From: JACKFB01 sp041389525
Lineage (GTDB): Bacteria; Myxococcota_A; UBA9042; PHBI01; JACKFB01
Length of the DNA: 64,000 bases
Direction of reading: 5' to 3'
NCBI GenBank assembly: GCA_041389525.1
Contig: JAWKRR010000003.1
Span: 248,001 to 312,000, forward strand
Position numbers and translations under genes: made by a program. The notes below the pieces were generated by a model. It was not told the origin of the DNA and did not search any database. It saw only the letters and a program-made list of their open reading frames with translations. Below are positions 46,076 to 53,150 of this stretch, piece after piece (position 1 is the first letter of the stretch; each line of letters begins with the position of its first letter).

Positions 46076-47433
46076 GACGCGGCGCGCTCCTGACCCGTCA
46101 GGAACTCGGTGTGCAGGGCCTGCATCGCGCGGTTGGCGTCCTCATCGGTGACCACGAAGGTCACGTTCAGCTCGGAGCTCCCCTGCGAGATCATCTCGAT
46201 GTTGATCTTAGCGTTGCCCATGCAGCTGAAGATGCGCCCGGCGATACCTGGCACGACCTGCATGCCCTCGCCCACCACGCAGACGATGGCGCGGTTGGGA
46301 TCGATGCGGACGCGCGAGAACTTGCGCAGCTCAGGCATCGCCTGCTCGAGGCGCCCCATGCACGAGCCGTCGACCGTCACCGACACGCTGACCTCGCTGG
46401 TCGCGATGACGTCGATGGAGATGTTGTGGCGGCGGAAGATGTCGAAGAGCTGGGCCATGTAGCCGCCGGCCTCGAGCATCCGCGTGGACGTGAAGTTCAC
46501 GAGGCTGTTGCCGCGCTTGCACGCCAAGCCCTCCACGACGCGCTCGGCCCGGTCGTCGCTCTCGCGGGTGACCACGGTGCCCGGGTCGTCGGGCTTGAAG
46601 CTGTTGAGGATGCGCACGGGGATGTCGGCCTGAACGGCCGGCTCGATGGTCTTCGGGTGCAGGACCTTCGCTCCGAAATAAGCCAGCTCGCTGGCCTCGT
46701 CGAAGGTCAGGGCGCGCAGGGTGAAGGCCTCGGGCACCACGCGGGGGTCGGCGCTGAGGATGCCGGACACGTCGGTCCAGATCTGGATCTCCTCGGCCCC
46801 CACGCCGCGACCGATGATCGCCGCCGTGTAGTCGCTGCCGCCGCGGCCGAGCGTCGTGCGCTCGCCGGCCTTGTTGCGGGCGATGAAGCCGGTGACGACC
46901 GCGATGGTCTGCTCGGCCTCGGGCAAGAAGCGCTTGCGGATGCGCGGGTAGGTCTCGGGCAGGATCTCGGCCTCGCCGTAGCGATCGTCGGTCACGATGC
47001 CGACGTCCCAGCCGGTGTAGGCCTTGGCGGTCAGGTGCTCGGCGGTCAGGTAGGCCGCGACGATGCGCGAGGACATGATCTCGCCGAAGCTGACGACGTA
47101 ATCGAGGGAGCGCGGGGTCAGCTCGCGCAGGTAGTAGATACCCTTGAGCACCTCGCCCAGGCGGGTCAGGGGCTCCTGGATCAGCGTGTGCGGCAGGCGC
47201 AGCTCGTCGAGGATCGCGTGGTGGATCCTGGCGAGCTCTTTCATGGCGCGCTCGGGCTCGGTGCCGCGCTTCTGGGCCGACTGCGCTGCAGCGATGAGGC
47301 GATTGGTGACGCCGGAGACCGCAGAGACGACGACCACGGGCTTGCGATCCAGCCGCCCGCGCACGATGTCCACCAAGCGCCGAATGGCCTCAGCGCTGCC
47401 CACCGAGGTGCCACCAAACTTCATCACGATCAT
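46072..47433 (-). CDS. lysC: Aspartate kinase
   Basis: 453-residue aspartokinase, the first step from aspartate to lysine, threonine, methionine and diaminopimelate. It begins MIVMKFGGTSVGSAEAIRRL with the ATP-site KFGGTSVGS, continues with VSFGEIMSSRIVAAYL and LGRGGSDYTAAIIGRG, and ends with two ACT domains (about 310-445; VVGEGMQVVPGIAGRIF, INIEMISQGSSELNVTF), implying feedback control by lysine and/or threonine. It resembles the monofunctional type III (LysC-like) class. The ATG is at 47433. The stop overlaps the MFS gene downstream. Confidence 0.95.
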   Translation of the reverse strand: MIVMKFGGTSVGSAEAIRRLVDIVRGRLDRKPVVVVSAVSGVTNRLIAAAQSAQKRGTEPERAMKELARIHHAILDELRLPHTLIQEPLTRLGEVLKGIYYLRELTPRSLDYVVSFGEIMSSRIVAAYLTAEHLTAKAYTGWDVGIVTDDRYGEAEILPETYPRIRKRFLPEAEQTIAVVTGFIARNKAGERTTLGRGGSDYTAAIIGRGVGAEEIQIWTDVSGILSADPRVVPEAFTLRALTFDEASELAYFGAKVLHPKTIEPAVQADIPVRILNSFKPDDPGTVVTRESDDRAERVVEGLACKRGNSLVNFTSTRMLEAGGYMAQLFDIFRRHNISIDVIATSEVSVSVTVDGSCMGRLEQAMPELRKFSRVRIDPNRAIVCVVGEGMQVVPGIAGRIFSCMGNAKINIEMISQGSSELNVTFVVTDEDANRAMQALHTEFLTGQERAAS

Positions 47434-47518
47434 GCCGAACTCCCGAGCAGCCTGCTCGTCAACCGCCGAGCCAGCGGCTGCCTACGAAGCTTGGCAGGGG
47501 CCGGCTACAACGGGCCCG

Positions 47519-47547
47519 TATATCGCAGAGGCGCGCCGGCTTGACCA
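47519..47547 (-). promoter_or_regulatory. Weak candidate promoter of lysC
   Basis: On the minus strand TGGTCA (47542-47547), a 17-base spacer and GATATA (47519-47524) lie 85 bases before lysC. The -35 is poor (4 of 6). No riboswitch-like fold was recognised in the leader. Confidence 0.25.
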
Positions 47548-47597
47548 GACGGGATTTCGCGTCCGCGGCGACTCGCCCCGGACGAGGGCGGCGGCGG

Positions 47598-48350
47598 CTA
47601 CAGGAAGTAGATCGCGACACCCAGGGTGACCATCGCTTGGTACTGCCAGGTCGTGCTGAGGGCGGTGAACTGGTTGCCCGTGACGGTGACCCGGTCCGCC
47701 ACGTAGCCGCTCACGCTGGGCGTGTAGCTGCCGCGCAGCATCAGCGGCACGCGGATGTCGATCTTGTCGGTGGGCAGGCGGATGTCGAAGCCGAAGCCGA
47801 AGGCCACGGCGACATAGGTGTCCGCGTCGCCCTCCAGGGTCAGGGCGTTCCGCTCGACCTCCACCTTGGGGTTGGTGGGGACGACGATCTCCGGCCCCAC
47901 GAAGAGGAAGGGCCGCACCTTGTCGTAGGGCGCCGCGACCCGCAGCAGGATCGGGATGTGCACCGCGGTCTGGCTGAGATCGAAGCGGAACCCGTTGATC
48001 TTGCCGTGGCCCTGGTCCAGCGAGACGTGAAAGCCCAGGTCCAGCCCCACGATCCCCCGCCACATGCCGACCACCGACAGCCCGCCGCCGCCGCCCACGC
48101 CCGCGAACCCGGGGTATGGGACGCTGGGACCGACGTCTTTGGGGACCCGCTTCTTCTCCTCCGACGGCTCGTCGAGGAAGCTGCCGTTGGGCCCGCCATA
48201 AAGCTGCACACCCAACTCGAACTCGCGTCGCTTCTTCTCGGCCGAGTCCGTCGATTGCGACGTCAACGGCTGCTCCAGCGGCTCGTCGGCGCGAGCGGTG
48301 GGCGCGGCAAGAGACGTCAGGGCCAAAGCGAGGGCGAGGGCAGTGCGCAT
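47598..48350 (-). CDS. Secreted outer-membrane beta-barrel-like protein (250 aa)
   Basis: A signal peptide (about 1-21, ending TARA) precedes a Lys/Glu-rich short region and then alternating beta-strands of an 8-stranded-barrel-like pattern (FELGVQLYGGPNGSF, GGGLSVVGMWRGIVGLDLGF, FGFGFDIRLP, final aromatic-ended strand VTLGVAIYFL). The C-terminal Phe-Leu end fits outer-membrane barrel proteins. No specific family is recognised. ATG 48350 has GGAG upstream and is followed directly by the signal peptide. It is convergent with nothing and lies 164 bases from lysC on the same strand. Confidence 0.7.
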   Translation of the reverse strand: MRTALALALALTSLAAPTARADEPLEQPLTSQSTDSAEKKRREFELGVQLYGGPNGSFLDEPSEEKKRVPKDVGPSVPYPGFAGVGGGGGLSVVGMWRGIVGLDLGFHVSLDQGHGKINGFRFDLSQTAVHIPILLRVAAPYDKVRPFLFVGPEIVVPTNPKVEVERNALTLEGDADTYVAVAFGFGFDIRLPTDKIDIRVPLMLRGSYTPSVSGYVADRVTVTGNQFTALSTTWQYQAMVTLGVAIYFL

Positions 48351-48483
48351 GGGCTGCTCCGAGACTTCCGGGGGGTCGCGATCGCCTACCACAAGCCGCC
48401 GCCCCCTGTCGCGGCGTTCGAAACGCGCGCGGGGCTCCCGGAGGCGACGGAGGCGCGCACAAGCAGAAGCTGCCGGAGGCGGG

Positions 48484-48622
48484 ATTTGCCACGGAGGCAC
48501 CGAGACGCGGAGAGAACGCTGATTAGTGCTGCTCCTAACCCCTCCGCGCCCCCGTGGTTTTGCCCCCTCCTCTGCCCCCCTCCGTGTATCCTCCGTGAAC
48601 TCCGTGCCTTCCGTGGCTAAAT
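48484..48622. repeat. CACGGAG-type hairpin repeat, copy A
   Basis: ATTTGCCACGGAGGCACCGA and following bases (48484-48512) pair imperfectly with the run of CTCCGTG units ending CCGTGGCTAAAT (48591-48622). A further CTCCGCGCCCCCGTGG block (48542-48557) lies between. This and copy B occupy the 464-base gene-free stretch 48351-48814. Confidence 0.75.
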
Positions 48623-48680
48623 CGTCACCCCGTCCTACCCTCGCTAAGAGGGCCGGGGCGGCCTGAGGGGGCGGTGTTTT

Positions 48681-48766
48681 ACCACGGAGACACGGAGGAG
48701 CACGGAGACGGGCATTGTTGAACGCTCGGCTCCGTGCCGTCTCCGTGCCCTCCGTGTCTCCGTGGT
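48681..48766. repeat. CACGGAG-type hairpin repeat, copy B
   Basis: ACCACGGAGACACGGAGGAG plus 11 bases (48681-48711) is the reverse complement of 48737-48766 except for one bulged base, with a ~25-base loop. The stems consist of CACGGAG heptamers. It lies just before trmJ, and a GTG inside the right arm opens an in-frame extension of trmJ that is probably not used. Confidence 0.88.
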
Positions 48767-48814
48767 TTTGCACCCCTCCCAACCCGTCCCAGCCCCCCAA
48801 GAACGAGTCCCACC

Positions 48815-49639
48815 GTGGCGTTGCCCCGCTCCCTCGACAGCTTCCGGATCGTCCTGGTCGACCCGACCCACCCCGGCAACATCGGCGCCACGGCCCGCGC
48901 GATGAAGACCATGGGCCTCACCGACCTCGCCCTGGTCCGCCCGGTCGACTACCTCGTCAGCGAGGCCTACGCCCGCGCGGTCGGCGCTGACGACATCCTC
49001 GACGCCGCCAAGGTCTTCGACACCGTCGAGGACGCCCTGGCCGGCGCCTCCCTGGTCGTCGGCACCTCGTCGCGCCGCCGCCGCAACGGCGAAGACGCCC
49101 TCCCCGTCCGCCAGCTCGCCGCCATCGCCGCCGCCGAGCCCGGCGACGCCTCGGTCGCCATCCTCTTCGGCACCGAGCGCATCGGCCTCACCAACGAAGA
49201 CCTCGCCCGCTGCCGCCACCACATGGTCATCCCGACCAACCCGGAGTTCCGCTCCCTCAACCTCGCCTCGGCCGTGCAACTCGTAACCTACGAGTTACGC
49301 ATGGCCGTCGAAGAGGCCCGCCCCCTGACCACCAAACACGCCGATCTCCCAGCCACCGCCGAAGAGATGGAGCACTTCCTCACCCACCTCTTCGCGGCGC
49401 TCACCGACCTCCGCTTCTTCATCCCAAACCAGGAAAACCGCCCCCACCTCGAGCTCCGCTTCCGCCGAATGTTCACCCGCATGAACCCGGACCGCTACGA
49501 CATGGGCATGCTCCGAGGCTTCCTGACCCGCGTCCAACAAGCCCTGGGCACCCGAGGCCGCCGCGGCCAGCTCCGCCCCGGCACCCCGCAGGTCACCGCG
49601 AGCCCGCCCGAGATCCTGGATCCGCCCGCCGAGGGCTGA
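48815..49639 (+). CDS. trmJ: tRNA (cytidine/uridine-32-2'-O-)-methyltransferase TrmJ
   Basis: SPOUT-class RNA 2'-O-methyltransferase of about 274 residues, TrmJ subgroup, which methylates the ribose of position 32 in the tRNA anticodon loop. Segments are DPTHPGNIGATARAMKTMGL, ILFGTERIGLTNEDL (SPOUT motif 2) and NPEFRSLNLASAVQLVTYEL (motif 3, knot), then a C-terminal TrmJ-type extension (THLFAALTDLRFF, RMFTRMNPDRYDMGMLRGFL). GTG 48815 is chosen because it lies just before the conserved LDSFRIVLVDPTH; the frame is open further upstream into the hairpin repeat. A TTG at 48821 is a second option. Confidence 0.9.
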   Translation: MALPRSLDSFRIVLVDPTHPGNIGATARAMKTMGLTDLALVRPVDYLVSEAYARAVGADDILDAAKVFDTVEDALAGASLVVGTSSRRRRNGEDALPVRQLAAIAAAEPGDASVAILFGTERIGLTNEDLARCRHHMVIPTNPEFRSLNLASAVQLVTYELRMAVEEARPLTTKHADLPATAEEMEHFLTHLFAALTDLRFFIPNQENRPHLELRFRRMFTRMNPDRYDMGMLRGFLTRVQQALGTRGRRGQLRPGTPQVTASPPEILDPPAEG

Positions 49640-49659
49640 CCCCCATCCCACGAGGAACC

Positions 49660-50565
49660 ATGCTGCATCGCAACACCCGCCCTCACCGCCCCATGACCGC
49701 CGCCACGATTTCGCTCGTCGCGGCCTCGCTTTTTTCGACCGCCGCGATGGCCGGCGACAACAACGCGTCGCAGCACGCGCCCACGGTGGAGCCTTCCGAG
49801 GGCGTCCGGCGCGGTGGGTCGTTGGTGGTCGCCGATCCGCCGCAGCAGCCTTCGGATCGCGCGTTCGTGCCTCGGATGCGCACGCACGTGGAGGGGCCGC
49901 TGACCGCTGACGGCCAGCGGGTCTGGGTGGGGCCGCCGGTGCCGCGCTCGGTGGCGATCGAGGTCGATGGGCGCGAGCTTTTCCTGCTGGACCCGGTCGA
50001 GGGTGGCCACGTGGCGCTCTACCGCGACCCCTACGGCGGCAAGAGCTGCACCCTGGGCGGGCGGGAGAACTGCCGCTTCCTCGCGCGCTTCTATGCGGAC
50101 GACGAGGAGGCGCCTCGCTGGAGCGTCGACTTGGAGCCCTTGATGACGGGGCCGCGGAACCTGGAGCTTCAGGACCTGCGCTACGCCGACGGGGTCCTCT
50201 ATTTCAACGATGCGTGCGCCAGCTACTCGGTGCAGGCCAAGGGGAAGTGCTCGTCGCTCATCGCCTGGGACTCGGCCACGCAGAAGGTGCTGTGGCGCAG
50301 CAAGCCCCTGACCTCGAACGGGCGCTTCTTGGTACACGGCGAGCTGCTGATCTCGGGCTATGGCTTCACCGACGAGCCGGACTGGGTCTTCTTGGTCTCG
50401 CGGAAGGACGGGCGCGTGCTGGCGAAGCGGCGTCTCAAGAAGGCGCACGAGACGCTGGCGGTGGAGGGCGACATCTTGGAGGTCGGCGTGTACGACAGCC
50501 CGCCGAAGCGCTTTCGTTTGGTGGGGCTGGACGGCAAGCGCCCGCGAATGCAGCCGATTCGGTGA
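49660..50565 (+). CDS. Secreted protein with beta-propeller-like repeats (301 aa)
   Basis: A long N-region and a signal peptide (about 1-31, ending AAMA) precede a mature chain of short beta segments reminiscent of a PQQ/WD-like propeller (ELFLLDPVEGGHVALYRDP, GVLYFNDACASY, DWVFLVSRKDGRVLAKRRL, FRLVGLDGKRP). Two Cys pairs could form disulfides. No family is recognised. The gene starts 20 bases after trmJ, with GAGGA before ATG 49660, and sits between tRNA modification genes although it is exported, so shared transcription need not mean shared function. Confidence 0.72.
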   Translation: MLHRNTRPHRPMTAATISLVAASLFSTAAMAGDNNASQHAPTVEPSEGVRRGGSLVVADPPQQPSDRAFVPRMRTHVEGPLTADGQRVWVGPPVPRSVAIEVDGRELFLLDPVEGGHVALYRDPYGGKSCTLGGRENCRFLARFYADDEEAPRWSVDLEPLMTGPRNLELQDLRYADGVLYFNDACASYSVQAKGKCSSLIAWDSATQKVLWRSKPLTSNGRFLVHGELLISGYGFTDEPDWVFLVSRKDGRVLAKRRLKKAHETLAVEGDILEVGVYDSPPKRFRLVGLDGKRPRMQPIR

Positions 50566-50596
50566 CTCGCTCTCGACTCGGGGGCGGGCGTTGGCT

Positions 50597-51418
50597 ATGA
50601 CGCTCGCGCGGAGGGCGGACTTGGCGCAGGCAGAGCAGGGTTGGAACGAGCGGTTCGGCGGCATCGTGCGCCTGTATGGCGTGGCGGCGGCTGAGCGAAT
50701 TCGGCGCGCGCGCGTCGCCGTCATCGGCGTGGGCGGGGTCGGCTCGTGGACGGCCGAGGCCCTGGCGCGGACCGGCGTGGCGTCGCTGGCGCTCATCGAC
50801 CTCGACGACGTCTGCATCTCCAACGCCAACCGTCAGCTACACGCGCTGGACGGCGAGGTGGGGCGCGCGAAGGTCGAGGTGATGGCTGAGCGGATCCGCC
50901 GCATCCACCCGGGCTGCGAGGTGCGCGCCATCGCCGACTTCTTCACCGCGGAGACCGCCGACGCGCTGCTCGACGCGCACTACGACGTCATCGTCGACGC
51001 CATCGACAACCCGCGGCACAAGTGCCTACTGCTCGCGCGCTGTCACGAGCGGGGACAGGCCATCATCACGGTGGGGGCGGCCGGCGGGCGGCGAAACCCC
51101 AGCAAGATCGAGACCGCGGACCTCGCCGACGCCACCCACGACGGCCTGCTGCGCCGGGTGCGCCGGCGGCTGCGCGATGAGTACGGCTTTTCCCGTGCTG
51201 GCGCCTTCGGGATCGGCGCGGTGTACAGCACCGAGGCCGCCTGGTACCCGACCGCCGACGGCGAGGTCTGCTTGGAGGGGCCGAAGGACGCCGCGCTCCG
51301 GCTGGACTGCCAGAGCGGCTACGGGACGGCCTCGTTCGCGACCGGCGCCTTTGGGCTGGCCGCGGCGGCGATGGCGGTGGACGTCGTCATCGCCAAACCC
51401 AGCGTGGAGGCCGCGTGA
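50597..51418 (+). CDS. tcdA: tRNA threonylcarbamoyladenosine dehydratase TcdA (CsdL)
   Basis: 273-residue E1/MoeB-like enzyme that, using ATP, cyclises t6A at tRNA position 37 to ct6A. The adenylation-domain glycine motif is at 44-50 (VIGVGGVGSWTAEAL), followed by LIDLDDVCISNANRQLHAL, where family members read similarly, and DAIDNPRHKCLLL. The C-terminal part CQSGYGTASFATGAFGLAAA is typical of TcdA. ATG 50597 is used, with no strong ribosome site. Its stop overlaps the ttcA start (GTGA). An ordinary MoeB/ThiF activity is less likely because the long TcdA-type C-terminus is present. Confidence 0.9.
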   Translation: MTLARRADLAQAEQGWNERFGGIVRLYGVAAAERIRRARVAVIGVGGVGSWTAEALARTGVASLALIDLDDVCISNANRQLHALDGEVGRAKVEVMAERIRRIHPGCEVRAIADFFTAETADALLDAHYDVIVDAIDNPRHKCLLLARCHERGQAIITVGAAGGRRNPSKIETADLADATHDGLLRRVRRRLRDEYGFSRAGAFGIGAVYSTEAAWYPTADGEVCLEGPKDAALRLDCQSGYGTASFATGAFGLAAAAMAVDVVIAKPSVEAA

Positions 51419-52227
51419 GCGCTGAGCCTGAGGCCGTTGCGCTGCCTGAGGTCGCAGGCCAGCCCGAGATCGCCTCCGCGACCGGGCCCGCCCTGCCCTC
51501 CCGCGCCGTGATGCGCCTCATCGAGCGCGCGGTCGGCGACTTCGCGCTCATCGAGGCCGGCGACCGTGTGGCGGTCGGGATCTCGGGCGGCAAGGACTCG
51601 CTGCTGCTGCTCGCGGCCCTGACGGAGCTGTCGCGCCGCGCCGACCGGCCCTTCGAGCTGCGCCCGATTCATCTGGACCAGCACCAGCCCGGTTTCGACC
51701 GCGCCGGCTTCGACGCAGCGCTCAAACGACTAGGCGCTGACTGCGAGATCATCTCGGCGGACACCTGGTCGGTGGTCAGCGAGAAGCTGCGCCCCGGGCA
51801 GATCCCGTGCGCGCTGTGCGGCCGGATGCGGCGGGGGATCCTCAACCGCTGGTGCGCCGAAAACGGCTACAACAAGCTGGCCCTCGGCCATCACCTGGAC
51901 GACGCGGCCGAGACCTTCCTGCTGAACCTGCTCTTCGGGCGGCGGCTGGACCCGCTCAAGGCGGCCACGCCGGCCAGCGAGTACCCGGTGACCACCATTC
52001 GCCCGCTGATCCTCGTCGAGGAGCGGAAGATCGAGGCGTGGGTGGCCGAGCACGGCATCCCGACGATCCCCTGCCCGGTCTGCGACACCTTCCCCGACTC
52101 CAAGCGCCGCGACGTCAAGGGCGTCATCGCCGACCTGGCGCGCGTGCAGCCCGAGATCCTGGCTTCGGTGCGGCAGGCCCTCTACGGCGCGGGAGACGCG
52201 GAGAAGGCGGAGAACGCGCAAGGTTGA
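51415..52227 (+). CDS. ttcA: tRNA 2-thiocytidine-32 biosynthesis protein TtcA
   Basis: 270-residue PP-loop ATPase that thiolates cytidine 32 of certain tRNAs. PP-loop SGGKDS at 57-62. The [4Fe-4S] ligands are the CxxC at Cys132/135 (IPCALCGRMRRG) plus Cys220/Cys223 (TIPCPVC). KLALGHHLDDAAETFLLNLLF is a family hallmark. GTG 51415 overlaps the tcdA stop. The first ~30 residues are a variable Pro/Ala-rich extension. TtcA and TrmJ, encoded nearby, act on the same nucleotide position 32, and TcdA on position 37, so this is a small anticodon-loop modification cluster. Confidence 0.92.
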   Translation: MSAEPEAVALPEVAGQPEIASATGPALPSRAVMRLIERAVGDFALIEAGDRVAVGISGGKDSLLLLAALTELSRRADRPFELRPIHLDQHQPGFDRAGFDAALKRLGADCEIISADTWSVVSEKLRPGQIPCALCGRMRRGILNRWCAENGYNKLALGHHLDDAAETFLLNLLFGRRLDPLKAATPASEYPVTTIRPLILVEERKIEAWVAEHGIPTIPCPVCDTFPDSKRRDVKGVIADLARVQPEILASVRQALYGAGDAEKAENAQG

Positions 52228-52283
52228 CCTGGGGTGTGGCGAAAGCCCACGATCGCGGCCATCCCCCCCGGCCCTGGGTCGCC

Positions 52284-53150
52284 ATGCGCAACGCCACTCA
52301 AACCCGCCTCACCCTGCTTGTCTGTTCCGTCCTCGTGGCCTGCTCGCCCGGCGACGGCTCGGGCGCCGGCATCACGTTCGGGCCCGACGGCGGCGCGGTC
52401 ATCACCGGGGACGTCGTCTCGACGACCAAGTGCTCCAACACGCCGGGCTGCGGGCCGAGCGCGGTGAACACCTACGTCGACGACAGCGCGCTCTTCGACG
52501 CGGTCCTGGAGGACCTGGTCACCAAGGGCTGCTCGCGCTTCTTCAGCGACTGTAACTACCTGTGCTCGCAGATCTTCTACGACTGCGGCGCCAACATGAC
52601 CCAGTGCGTGCAGCAGAGCGTCAAGCGCTACGGCGACGACTACGACCACCCGGTGGTCAACGCTGCGCTCGCGGTGACCTGCGGGCAGGACGTCCTGGCG
52701 GCGGCCTGCTCCGACATCCCGCCCGACACGCGGGCCTGCGAGGACGTCATCGTCGAGGGGTGCGCCGACGACTCCGGCGACACGGACGGCGCCTACATTT
52801 GGAGCGCTCCGGCCGCGGTGGGCGCGCTGCCCAGCCTGCTGGCCGTGCACCTGTGCGACGAGGCGGACAAGTGGCTCGCGCTGAGCCTGACGAAGGGCCA
52901 GACCGTGACGCTGCAGGCGACCGCGCCCAAGCCCACCTTCGGCAACGTCTCCCTGCGCTTTCACATCGCGAGCCCCCAGGCCGACGAGGAGCCCACGCGG
53001 CTGGACACCGACAATCTCGGCTGGGCCGACGAGGACGCGGCGAGCTTCGGGCCGGTCGACGTCGATGGCGACTACCTCATCGAGCTTCACCTCAGCAGCG
53101 CGCCGACCCTGGATCTCGGGCTGCGTGTCGACCTCACGGAGGCCCCATGA
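52284..53150 (+). CDS. Cys-rich lipoprotein (288 aa)
   Basis: A lipoprotein signal ends VLVAC (Cys about 20). The mature N-terminal half (about 50-165) has about a dozen Cys in a spaced pattern (KCSNTPGCGPS, KGCSRFFSDCNYLC, FYDCGANMTQC, AAACSDIPPDTRACED) that should form disulfides outside the cytoplasm. The C-terminal 120 residues are beta-rich, resembling a pre-peptidase-type beta sandwich (KGQTVTLQATAP, GDYLIELHLS). Unknown function. Its TGA overlaps the ATG of the cytochrome/propeller gene (ATGA), so the two products probably act together at the cell envelope. ATG 52284 is chosen as the start of the signal peptide. Confidence 0.72.
   Translation: MRNATQTRLTLLVCSVLVACSPGDGSGAGITFGPDGGAVITGDVVSTTKCSNTPGCGPSAVNTYVDDSALFDAVLEDLVTKGCSRFFSDCNYLCSQIFYDCGANMTQCVQQSVKRYGDDYDHPVVNAALAVTCGQDVLAAACSDIPPDTRACEDVIVEGCADDSGDTDGAYIWSAPAAVGALPSLLAVHLCDEADKWLALSLTKGQTVTLQATAPKPTFGNVSLRFHIASPQADEEPTRLDTDNLGWADEDAASFGPVDVDGDYLIELHLSSAPTLDLGLRVDLTEAP

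Noticed and set aside
48681..48766. CRISPR-like repeats
   Set aside because: The repeats form inverted arms of heptamers without regularly spaced unique spacers, and no cas gene is nearby.
48734..48814. N-terminal extension of trmJ from GTG 48734
   Set aside because: The extension is translated from the hairpin repeat and is Pro/Ser-rich; conserved sequence begins only after 48815.
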